A stretch of 64,000 nucleotides of DNA, from assembly GCA_023091665.1 (NCBI GenBank), contig JALJCQ010000015.1:2480001-2544000 (forward strand), given 5' to 3'. Positions 10,900 to 21,100 of the stretch are shown piece after piece (position 1 is the stretch's first letter; each line of letters starts with the position of its first letter). Source of the DNA: Pythium myriotylum. Its lineage: Eukaryota > Oomycota > Peronosporomycetes > Pythiales > Pythiaceae. The position numbers were made by a program, and so were the translations under genes. A model generated the notes under the pieces. That model was not told where the DNA came from. It was given only the letters and a program-made list of their open reading frames with translations, and made no database searches.

Positions 10900-12076
10900 T
10901 GGCGTAATATATTCCGCACACTTCCACGCGCGTGTCCATATTAGGCCATAATACGCCGTTCGCGAGATTAAGGTTCAACACACACAGCATGCTATTAGAA
11001 TTCACAGGATGAACTCAATAGACTTCAATTGCATCATCATCATCAACAACAACAACAACAACAGCATACACAGCGGTGCAGCTACGTGCATTGTCAAAGA
11101 AAGCTTGTGTTCGTGCTGGATCTGCCAGCCCACCTCATAGCAAGGTGATCGATTATGTAGCTCACGTCACGATAGACTCAATGCACCGCCTCGTTCTATC
11201 TTGCCGACCACCCCGAAAGGGCGGACATTTCCCCTTGAAGATCGTGACCAAATTCAGTGGAGTTCCGCCACTGTGAGTATGGTCCAGGCGCTGCAGGGCA
11301 CTCTTTCCTCCTGCATAATCCATACCAAACGTTGTTCACGTCGATGTAACATATTATACTCCAAGTTTCATCATCAACACAGAGTCTGCCAGCAGTTGAT
11401 ATCAGCTGGTGCTCGAATAGCCAGACGCTTGTGGGGGATATTTTAAAGACGGAAGTGTTACTGGGTCCATGGGTTGTCGCCAGCGTACTGGATATCACAT
11501 GGAGGGGCGACGCGAACGATCACGAGCTGGAGTATTAGTCCAAGTGACGCGAATACCCTGAAGTAAACACACACCATGTGCGGACTCAGCACTCGCCTGA
11601 CAGTGGAGATGAAACAGATGAAACAGTGCATCCCGTTGTTTGCGTCTGGAGGAACGAGTCGAGTAACACTCCTCCCTTATTGGGGTATTCCGCCTGGCCC
11701 TCGGTAACGTACGGACGCTGAGGAGGAATCCCGCGAAGTGACGACGGCATTATTACAGCGATCGTGAACACCGAAGTTGTGTTGCTTCACTCCGATCAGA
11801 TCGTCAGGACAGCAAAGCAACTGGTTTCTTATGAATGTTTCGATCTTTTATCGTGAATCATAAGCTTGATATCGAGTGTCATCAACACCCCAACCCGCAC
11901 CAGCTGGGTGACGCACCAAGGACAACGCAATATGGTAATGACGACGGACATCTGCGATTATCTGGAGTGCTTATTTGGGTGGTCAGCTGAACACTACACA
12001 TGACGCAGTCAAGCGAAGCTATAACCTGAAGAATCCACCACTCCGTTGATCATTCCAGAAAAAGCATTCCAATAAA
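10900..12076. promoter_or_regulatory. Intergenic with upstream region of MYB member 6
   Basis: No gene is recognised. It has a (CAT)n(CAA)n microsatellite at about 11032-11063. TGCTTATTTGGGTGGTCAGC at 11968-11987 matches the block before member 3 at nearly the same distance from the start codon (about -90 to -109). An initiator-like TCATTCCAGAA lies at 12050. Confidence 0.5.
11032..11063. repeat. Microsatellite (CAT)n(CAA)n
   Basis: About four CAT units run directly into six CAA units. It is intergenic and of no assigned function. Confidence 0.9.
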
Positions 12077-12670
12077 ATGACGATCACCTCTCGCGTCCAG
12101 AAGCAGTTCTTCGCAGCCGCCACGCCAGCCTCCGAAGAGCTCATCCGACTTCCGCCCACTGTCGTCACGCGCTACGCCAACAACGAGCAACTCAGCGCCG
12201 CCGCCAAGAGCAAGCGCGCCTCACGCCCCAGGCGACGCACCAACCTCTGGACCGTCGAGGAGCACGAGCGCTTCCTCTATGGACTTGAACAGTTCTCGCT
12301 CGGTCCGTGGAAAGAGATCGCGGCGATTGTGGGCACGAAGACGACTCGGCAGACGATGACGCATGCACAAAAGTACCGTCAGAAGATCGAGCGTCATCAG
12401 CAGCGTAACGGCACTAAAGTGCCCGTACTGACAGACAAGGTGTCAGCGTCGAAAAGCGACTGCTCTGGCGAAGCGAATGACCAGATGATGGAGGCATTCC
12501 ATTGGTTTGAGATGTCTTCGACAACTACCCCAGTCCCAAACACAGCGAGCTCGCTTCAAGTCACAGGTTATGATCCAGCGTTGAACGCCCCCAAAATTCA
12601 GTCTCTGGTTGGGGGCATCGATCCGCTGTTGGTAGATCCGTTTCCCGAAGACCTCTGGTATATCCTCTGA
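12077..12670 (+). CDS. Single-MYB (SHAQKYF-type) protein, array member 6
   Basis: A 197-residue protein of the RRTNLW subclass. N-box MTITSRVQKQFF; ELIRLPPTVVTRY; basic linker (KSKRASRPRRR, possible nuclear localisation signal); MYB repeat about 55-107 with SLGPWKEIAAIVGT and THAQKYRQKIERH. From the start codon to about base 335 the DNA is nearly identical to member 9. After that the two diverge completely, and this copy ends PLLVDPFPEDLWYIL. The sharp change points to recent exchange between the two genes. Confidence 0.92.
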   Translation: MTITSRVQKQFFAAATPASEELIRLPPTVVTRYANNEQLSAAAKSKRASRPRRRTNLWTVEEHERFLYGLEQFSLGPWKEIAAIVGTKTTRQTMTHAQKYRQKIERHQQRNGTKVPVLTDKVSASKSDCSGEANDQMMEAFHWFEMSSTTTPVPNTASSLQVTGYDPALNAPKIQSLVGGIDPLLVDPFPEDLWYIL

Positions 12671-13579
12671 GGTTCCGTTTCACATGTCAAGGAACGCCCC
12701 AGCTATCACCTTTGCCACCATTTTACTCGTAGTCGTTGCATCTAGAAACACAAACTGCGCTTGTCGCGATTATCTCACGACCACCATCCAAAGATTCGCC
12801 TCAACGCAGCACAATCAATTCACCGCTAAGATCAGATTCTTTGTGTACAAATATATCGCACTCCGCTACCCTCTTCACTCAGCAATCGCCGGTATATAAG
12901 CGCTCTCTCCCGGTTACTGCCGATAACAAGAGATAACCTTGAGCCGGTCCGTGTAGCCATCGTTTTGGCACTAGCAGACACCAGCTGTCGACTTGCACGC
13001 AATCCATCGGTCCCTCACGACCACCACGCCATGAGTGCACCCACGCCCAATGATGAGAAGCGTGTTGAAGTATCAAGATGGTGGCTGTGTGGCTGAGCTT
13101 TCTCGTCAACGCAGCGTCCTAGCGCTCTTGGCATCTCCACCTCAACACTCGCCTCTATTCACCGTTGTGTCAGGTCTGAGTTCTCGTGCCCATCTTCCTA
13201 TCCCAGTATGTTGGACACACTCAACCAGTGCTTTAGTATAAAAGTCCACCCCAAGAATACCCAGCACATCGAGGGTCCTCCTCCTGGTCAAACGAAGGAT
13301 GCGATAGCCACCCACCGAACTGAATTGCGACGCGCCTTCGATGTCGCTTGTCGGCTCGGACGACTCGGTCGCCATCAAACAGGACTGGAATTCTTCTGAG
13401 CCCATTTGGATAGCTACGCTATGAGTGATGGTCGATTACCCACTTGAGACCACCACTCTCCAACTGATTTCTTAGTGGCAAGTTGTGGGATCGTAGCCAT
13501 GTCGTCTTGTTAATAGTTGGTGTCCACGTTCTCTAAGATCGATTCATTCCACAATTCACTCCACGACCAACACACTACA
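12671..13579. promoter_or_regulatory. Intergenic with upstream region of MYB member 7
   Basis: AACTGATTTCT...TAGCCAT lies at 13462-13500, about 80 nt before the next start codon. A consensus-like initiator TCATTCCACAAT lies at 13544-13555. A 71-codon frame at 12684 with a hydrophobic start is not supported as a gene. Confidence 0.5.
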
Positions 13580-14128
13580 ATGACCATCACGGCTTCCGTT
13601 CAGAAGCAGTTCTTCCGCTCGGGCTCGCCGTCCACTGAAGAGCTCATTCGGATCCCTCCCACGGTGATCATGACCACGAACCTTGATGGTGAGACCCCCA
13701 AAACGCCCTTCATCAAGACCAAGCGACGACTCAACATCTGGACTGTCGAAGAGCACGAGCGCTTCCTCGTTGGACTTGAGAAGTTTCCTCAAGGGCCGTG
13801 GAAGTCAGTCGCCGAAGTCGTTGGAACCAAGACGACGCGCCAGACCATGACCCACGCACAAAAGTATCGACAGAAGATTCGTCGTTTGTCGGCTGGCCAG
13901 GCGATCAAGATTAATAAAATGCCGACGATGGTCGACATCGAGAAGGAGGTGGAGGACGAAATCGCAAATGTCGACGAGTTCCTCGCACAGCTGGCATCCT
14001 GTTCCGAAGCAGATAACCTCAGCGACATCGGCGCCCCGATGCTTGAAGACTGGGAAGTCGACGCGCTCCTCGCCGATCTCGGTTCTTCCTTGGACATTGA
14101 CGTCGGGGACATCGAAATCAACTGGTAA
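13580..14128 (+). CDS. Single-MYB (SHAQKYF-type) protein, array member 7
   Basis: A 182-residue protein of the PFIKTK subclass. The start at 13580 gives the N-box MTITASVQKQFF and lies 36 nt after an initiator-like TCATTCC; the frame stays open further upstream without similarity. EELIRIPPTVIM, TPFIKTKRRLNIW, and a MYB repeat at about 52-102 (THAQKYRQKIRR) follow. The tail is strongly acidic (KEVEDEIANVDEF, then LEDWEVDALLADLGSS) and closely matches members 4 and 8. Confidence 0.92.
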   Translation: MTITASVQKQFFRSGSPSTEELIRIPPTVIMTTNLDGETPKTPFIKTKRRLNIWTVEEHERFLVGLEKFPQGPWKSVAEVVGTKTTRQTMTHAQKYRQKIRRLSAGQAIKINKMPTMVDIEKEVEDEIANVDEFLAQLASCSEADNLSDIGAPMLEDWEVDALLADLGSSLDIDVGDIEINW

Positions 14129-15065
14129 ACACACATATACATACAAACATCAAGTATTCTATACAAATCTATGCCCGCTAAGAACTGGGAGAATAATACA
14201 ACGAAATTTCAGCTGCGTAAACTGCTTTGTATAATTGCTTCTGCTCGTCGAAGTGGTCACGATTGGCAATCGGGAACATCCCATACATAAAGAGTTTGAC
14301 GCCTTTCACGACTGAAGAGGCTGCCCAAGTGAGTAAAATATTTCATTGGTGAAGCGACTTTGGTCTTTTTTACGCTATTAGTGGTGATCAACGACAAGCT
14401 GTACTGTTTCCACATGGATACAAATTCGATGCTGAGATATTCTCAAGGTATCGCATATCACTTTCGTGCTTTCGGTGCGTATGGACCGCCACACATGCCA
14501 AAAACCCATTCCAAGCGTCCCCTATGAAATAAGAGTTGAATCTTGGTCTCGGTGAGCCAAGACCCTGAGCTTCTCTCATCGGTCTCATTAGTCATTACGG
14601 AACCATTAGCAAAGTGAACCCAAGCGACAATCTTTGGTCAGACGTCGGACGCGAGCGTTGCATTGGGAAGCCAAAGCTACTGTACCAAGCAAGGATTGCG
14701 AATCACTTTTCCACTCTCTTTGCAGTGCATTCGCTGGTGCCGAACTCTACATATTGCTAGATTCCTCACGATCTCGTGGTCATCCGACAGCGGCGAATCC
14801 TCTATCGCAAATAGAAGGTCACCCAACGAACAAAATTCCACATCTGCGGCTGTTTCTGCCAATCGATTCCAGCCTTCTTCTCTTTCCAGCCTATCAATGT
14901 GATCAAGTCGAGTGATGGTGCCGACCAGCACTCATGAACTGATTTCTGGTCACCAATGTGCGGTTGGTAGCCATGTCGCCAGTTGCATGCAACCCACCGG
15001 CTGAGTAGGACACGATGACAGATGAGAAATGCCTGGGAAACTCATTATTCAAAACGACCGTCGCC
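14129..15065. promoter_or_regulatory. Intergenic with upstream region of MYB member 8
   Basis: AACTGATTTCT at 14937-14947 and TAGCCATGTCG at 14968-14978 repeat the block seen before members 4 and 7, again 80-90 nt from the start codon. No gene is recognised. Confidence 0.5.
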
Positions 15066-15653
15066 ATGACCATCACAGCCTCCGTGCAAAAGCAATTCTT
15101 CCGCTCCGGTGCTCCTTCCTCTGATGAGCTCATTCGCATCCCTCCGACCGTTATCATGACCACCAACTTGGAGAACAGAACCCCGAAGACGCCGTATATC
15201 AAGACGCGACGACGGCTAAATCTTTGGACGGTTGAAGAGCATGAGCGGTTCCTCGTTGGTCTTGAACGTTTTCCGCAAGGCCCGTGGAAGGCTGTGGCTG
15301 AGGTGGTCGGGACGAAGACGACACGGCAGACAATGACGCACGCACAAAAATATCGTCAAAAAATCAGAAGACAGAAAGCAGGACAAGCGATTCGACTGGT
15401 CAAGCCGCCGAGATCAGACAATAGTAGAGCTGACGGTGGGCGGGAACCTCTAGAGCGTGATTGTGCACCATTCACGCGACAAGACGCAACTGAGCCAGAT
15501 ACAACAGCCCCAAGTTTAGCACAAGCAGACGCCGACTGCTCAATAGGAAGCTTACTCAATGAGTGGGAGATAGACACACTGCTCGCTCAACTGAGCTCGT
15601 CGGCTGACCTGGAGTTAGAGCCTGTGGATAATTTTTCAATGGACAACACGTAA
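15066..15653 (+). CDS. Single-MYB (SHAQKYF-type) protein, array member 8
   Basis: A 195-residue protein of the PFIKTK subclass. The start at 15066 gives MTITASVQKQFFRSGAP. DELIRIPPTVIM, TPYIKTRRRLNLW, and a MYB repeat at about 52-102 (EVVGTKTTRQT, THAQKYRQKIRR) follow. The central linker is longer and more basic than in member 7. The tail has LLNEWEIDTLLAQLSSS. The protein is predicted nuclear, with no membrane or signal segments. Confidence 0.91.
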   Translation: MTITASVQKQFFRSGAPSSDELIRIPPTVIMTTNLENRTPKTPYIKTRRRLNLWTVEEHERFLVGLERFPQGPWKAVAEVVGTKTTRQTMTHAQKYRQKIRRQKAGQAIRLVKPPRSDNSRADGGREPLERDCAPFTRQDATEPDTTAPSLAQADADCSIGSLLNEWEIDTLLAQLSSSADLELEPVDNFSMDNT

Positions 15654-16569
15654 ATTACAGCAATACGTCGAGAGAATCTCTCCTTCTCCAGAAAAGACAC
15701 CCCCCCCTTCATACAGTATCTCACGCTGAGTCGAAACCGACAAGGAGAAAGCAAGTCAGGCACCGCCCTCAAGAGGTGATGTTCATTTTGGGTCAGTTCG
15801 TGCCAGCCACAATCGCGCCATCCCCAGAGTGGGATCGAGGTCACCAACGCTCGAACGGTCGCCATGTTGAGGGCGACAGAAGTGCCACCTGACATGATCA
15901 GGTGCATGTACGACGCATGTACTCGAATTGTACTGTACTGTTCGTTGTGCAGCAGATCTTCCTTAGTAATCACAGACGAAACACATCAACTCCTGTCGAT
16001 TGCTCCACGAGACTCTTGGCGAGATGATTCTTTCGTGTGTGTTTGAATCATGACGGTGGTCTGTGAACAAAAGCTCTCCAGCTCTCTTAACAACAGTAAG
16101 ATCCCATCTCTAGGCGCGTGTATTGACTCTAGTGGGCGTGGGTTCGGTCGATACTATTGGGCTCGCCCATGGGAAACGGCTCTTCCGCTCGCGCCAGTGT
16201 TCTACACTGGCGTGACCACGTGACGTCGAGGCCTCGCAGCGTCTCCTGCAACGCCTCGCAACCCAACGATACCGTGTTTTGCGACGGCCTTGATATCTCA
16301 GTACCGTCACTCACGACTCTCGTGCTACTGATCGTGAGCTGCTGATTGGCTCCAGGGCGTCAGTCGTCGAGCAATGCTCGCGCCTGTTCCACCCTTCTCC
16401 TGTAGGGCTCGGGCTCGATGGATCGGCGAGTCGCACGTGGATGGGCAGTGGACGGACGCGCTTCGGTCTCCCGGATCGCAACTGCCCTGCGTCGCGCCCA
16501 GTAAAGTCGTGAAGCGACGCTCCGAGCACCAGTCCTCCATTTGCCGTCTCCCGCCCACCAAGCACGACC
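15654..16569. other. Intergenic, MYB array
   Basis: No gene is seen. A flank-motif copy (CCAGCCACAATCGCGCC then CAGAGTGGGAT) lies at 15803. GGTCACCAACGCTCG...GTCGCCATG just after it resembles part of the promoter block before member 8 but lies about 700 nt from the next gene. Confidence 0.4.
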
Positions 16570-17190
16570 ATGACGATCACCTACCGCGTCCAGAAGCAGT
16601 TCTTCGCAGCCGCCACGCCAGCCTCCGAAGAGCTCATCCGACTTCCGCCCACTGTCGTCACGCGCTACGCCAACAACGAACAACTCAGCGCCGCCGCCAA
16701 GAGCAAGCGCGCCTCACGCCCCAGGCGACGCACCAACCTCTGGACCGTCGAGGAGCACGAGCGCTTCCTCTATGGACTTGAACAGTTCTCGCTCGGTCCG
16801 TGGAAAGAGATCGCGGCGATTGTGGGCACCAAGACGACTCGGCAGACGATGACGCATGCACAAAAGTACCGTCAGAAGATCGAGCGCCACCAGCAGCGCA
16901 GTGGCGCAAAGGCGCCCACGTGCGAGACCGGCTCGGACGTCTCGGACGCTGAGTCTTGCGCCACTCAGGACACGATTCTGGTGCCGAAGCTCGACGCTTC
17001 CATTGTCGTCGAGTCTGCGAATGCGAATGAGGGCACGCCCGCCGCCATGGGCAGCCCCCTCGACGTGTCGATGGCCTTTTTCGACCCGACGCTCTTCGAC
17101 TACGAGCTCAGCACGCTGATCGCAGACCTGGAGCGAGAGCCCAAGGCCGGCGCCTCGAGCTGCGCGGTGGAGATGCACTACTCGTTCTAA
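16570..17190 (+). CDS. Single-MYB (SHAQKYF-type) protein, array member 9
   Basis: A 206-residue protein, last of the array. The first 110 residues match member 6 with very few changes (Ser5 to Tyr, and almost no silent changes). The C-terminal half is unrelated in sequence but again ends in an acidic segment (MAFFDPTLFDYELSTLIADLE). MYB repeat about 55-107, RRTNLW subclass, basic stretch KSKRASRPRRR before it. It is more GC-rich in its tail than members 4 or 5. Confidence 0.92.
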   Translation: MTITYRVQKQFFAAATPASEELIRLPPTVVTRYANNEQLSAAAKSKRASRPRRRTNLWTVEEHERFLYGLEQFSLGPWKEIAAIVGTKTTRQTMTHAQKYRQKIERHQQRSGAKAPTCETGSDVSDAESCATQDTILVPKLDASIVVESANANEGTPAAMGSPLDVSMAFFDPTLFDYELSTLIADLEREPKAGASSCAVEMHYSF

Positions 17191-18129
17191 GCAAGACGCC
17201 TCTAGTATTTATCCCATCGTATCGCCAGTACCATAATACAAACCACTTGTCTGCACGCAGCGTCGCCTGTTAGTTCCTACCATCAATAAGTAAATCCAAT
17301 TTTCTGACTCGGTTGATGCGCATCTCGCTACGAAGGTGTGCTCGTGGCTTTGCTTCAACTGCACCGACATCTCGCTTTGTGCATCTCGCTGAGGATACCG
17401 TACAATCTCACCAGCGGATACCGTAAGGAACCGTAAACCAAGCGGCGTCAAAACAAAGAAAACCTGACTCAAGCAACTGCTTTTGCATGAGCCAGGCCGC
17501 AGGGTAAGCAGCGGATCGCTCAACCACAAGAGTGGGATCGACGGGAGCCGTTTGTTGAAGGCAAGTTCGAACGTTGGCGCAACGACCGATGACTTTACAT
17601 TGATGGAAAGTGGCGGCACTGGAGACTCGCTCTTTCTGGCGCGACCAATATCCATGCAAATCCTCGACAACATGTTATGATGCAGTAGGTACTGCATTGC
17701 TGTTTGTCGTTTGCCAGCCATGGACGGTCGAATCGGCATTGTGCAGGCTGTGCGATGCAGAAATCGACGGAGGGTGTGGGCTCCTCGAGCTCTGGGGATT
17801 CGGCGTGAGCGGTGGAGCGTTGATGCGGTTGATTAGTACACTCGAGCACATGACCAGAATCCATTCGTTCGCGATGTCGAGTGAATTTTTCGCAAGTCTG
17901 AACAGATGCGTGACGTCGAACGAAACTGGGTGGCAAACCTATGGACGAGCAGCGTTGCCATGTGCAACACTTGCACCATCACCCACGATGAGAGCTCAAC
18001 TGGTGAGATACCGGTTCCATTCGTCACTTCAACGCGATTCAATTTCAGTTTTTTTTTTTTCAAATTAGCAATACTTCTCGATTCATGCGTGTCATCCTCA
18101 CGCTTTTCAATTAGCGATATGATGGCGTC
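17191..18129. other. Intergenic between MYB array and channel gene
   Basis: No gene is recognised. AACCACAAGAGTGGGATCG at 17522 is a shortened flank-motif copy. A T-run of about 12 lies near 18049. The region holds the 3' end of the channel gene. Confidence 0.4.
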
Positions 18130-21100
18130 TTACTCCAGGGAGACCGAGACCATTTCTCCGGGCGAGGTCGCCAATATTGACTCTTGTATCAGCTCCTCTG
18201 TCTCCAATGGGAGAAACCCAGAGCTGGATGCTGTTAGAGCGATCAGTTCGGATGCTCGACGCGATCTCGACTCCTTGGGTCCCAATGGCTCCGGCTCCAT
18301 TCGAGACTCGCGCGCCAGGATGCTCCGAGCTCGCCGTCGTGTCTTGCGACGCCGCACGCGAAACATCCGAAATACCGACTGAATTTTAATCGCCGATCGG
18401 TGTCGACGCACATATCCTCGAACGGCGAGCTCGTCGACTTTGTCTTGGACGGTGAGACTCCCAAGCGGGACAATCCGAGAGGTTAGCACGACGATCAGGT
18501 CCGAGAATCGTATCATTGACGGTGGACAAGTCAAGTCAGCCCCCAAGTGATCGTCGTGGATGATGCGAAGTCGCAGAATAAGCTCTGAGATGCGAGCATC
18601 GATTTCTTGGAACAGCTCCTTGCGTTTTCGGTGCACTTGCAACTCAACTTGGGCACGGACAGCAGGCGTCACAGTGTCTGGATCCAGCCGCGCAATCTCG
18701 CGTGTCACCATGTTCCTTGCGGGACCGAGTCCAAGCGGTTCGTCGAGCTGCGTCATGAAGCTGAGAAGATTTTTGCGATGCAAGTATCCGAATGCCTCGG
18801 GATCGAACTTGCTCCAAACTGCCTGGAAATGACGCAGATCATCCGAGCTAAAACCGAGTAGCTGTAGTGACTCCTCTTGGTTCTTGCCAACAGCCGACGT
18901 GGACACGAATGTGTCGACCATCGTCGCGACGTATAAGTTCTGGAGGACTAGTGTGACGAGGACATAGAACATGTGATAAAACACAGTGCTCAGCAGCGAC
19001 GAGCCGCAGTCACTCGTATAGCGAGCCCAGGGAAAATTTCCTGATGCGACACAGTTGGGTGGTGACACACTACTGGAATGGTACGAATCGTACCAGTCTT
19101 CTCCAGCTGTAAACTTGACAAATGTTGTAAACGCCGAAGGGAAAGTGAGATAATTCATGTTCGAGTCAAGTCCATAGCCCCATCGCGTGAGCGAGAACAG
19201 CTGCATTCCAAAAGTCGCAAAGACAAACACGCCGTATCCGAGCAGCAGGGATACCTTCAGGGTCATGCGAACGCTGGCGAGAAGTGTCTCAAACAAGGTG
19301 CGAATTGAGTAGAATCGCTCAAAGACGAGCGAAATGTGCTTGAAATCGAACGCACGCGTCATACCAAGAACGAGCAACACAGGTGAGTTCGTCAAGGAAG
19401 GTCCAACCAACATAACGAACGCTGTCACGCTGTTTGTCGTCCGCCACGTGAAACCTTTCATGAGAAAGTCTTTCCAGCCCATTGAGACAACGCACATTAT
19501 TGCATCGATCGCGTAGATCATCGAGAACACGTAGTGGAGCCACCACACCCCACGTTCATGCTCCGCTGAGACTCCATTGATGTCGTCGTTCAAGTCATCG
19601 ATAAACTCGCGCCCAACCGGTGAACGGTACCACGCGAGCAAAATTACGTGCAGAATCACGACCGAGCTTGTGAACTGACGAAACGCTCGGGTTTGAACAA
19701 AAATCTGTGCTTGTAACAAGAGTTTGTTCTGCGGCAAGGGATACTTGGGCCTCAGTTTGATGATCGCGTGCTTGTTGCGCATCCAAATAAGCTGCAGGTT
19801 GTTGAGCAATAGAGTGCCATTGTAGCAACGAAAGTTGTTCATGATGATGCCGGCGAAGACGCGCAGAATGTAGAAGCGAGTGACGAATATGACCACAACG
19901 AAGAAGATAGCGAAGTAGGCCGACGCGTTACGCACCGGTTGGTGCTCACCATCGACGATATCCATGGCTAAGTTGAGCACAGGAAGCCAACCTTTCTTCG
20001 TCACCAGCACAAAAATTGATGCCATGGCACCGCCAATGTTGTCAAAATGCATTCCTGCAAGGTTGCCCCACACACGCGGCATGAGGATTCCTGTTTTCGA
20101 GCTCCAGAAGAAACCCTCGCACTCTGAATGCGATGACACGTTTGGGTCATTGCAGAATGAGAACTTACCCGCGAAAAATTGCATCCCCAGAGTCGCAAAT
20201 GAGTAAAAAAGAAAGAGGGTAATGACCACGCAATAGAAGATCTGACGAAGCGAGTGTTGAAGCGCTTCAATGATAACGCGGAACATCTTCACACGGTAGA
20301 AAACGCGCACAGGGCCAAAAGCACGACTTAGTTTGAAAAGCGTCACCATTGTCGAGCGAGGGAGCAACAACAGCAATGAGCAGCCCATGAGAACAACCAT
20401 GTTCAGCTGGTTCATGGGAGTCGATAGGTAACTGTTGGGTGTTAGTAGAAACCCCCGAGAGACAACCTTGATGACGAACTCGAACAGCAACACAAAGGCA
20501 AATAAAACGTCTGTGAGCAAATTGAACTCCTGGATCAAGTTACCGTACACTGGACTCTGAAGCGTCAGTAGAACCGTGCGGATAACGATACATATGAAGA
20601 TAAACTTGTCGGTCTCTTTTTCGAGACGCTTGCATCTCAATCGAAATCGTGAATGTGGTGGAAACAGAAATAACGAAACATCGGCCGTGATCCAATCTCC
20701 ACTGAAGAAGCGCCGGACTCGTCCACGAATTCCAGAACCGAAGTCTTCTATACGATGAGAGTTTGGCGGCGATGCATGTGATCGTCGCGGAGATGCAGGC
20801 TCGAGCCGTATGTAGCGGGCACCATGAATACGTGACGAAACTCCTGAGTTGGTGTTTCCACTCGAGCTCTTCCCACTATATCCCTTGATCTTGAGGAAAT
20901 CAGATGTGGGTAGAATTTTGAGTAATCGAAATGTCATTTCTTCCGTCGTGGACATCTCGATCTTCGCTTTCTTTTCTGCGCTTCCAGCCAATGTAGCATA
21001 CATCACGTCGCTCTGGTATAGATCGCTGAAATCCTGGAGAAATAGGTATTCGTCAAAATGGTGAACACGCTGCATCGTCAGCATTCGATCCTGGAAAATA

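Noticed and set aside
12684..12899. 71-codon frame with a hydrophobic N-terminus, a possible small secreted protein
   Set aside because: No similarity, no initiator-like sequence close by, lies in the 3' flank of a MYB gene, and random frames of this length are common here.
1682..17190. GARP-type (SHLQKYR) transcription factors
   Set aside because: The repeat has the WTxEEHxxFLxGLE and GPW pattern and THAQKYR, which belong to the SHAQKYF single-MYB class.
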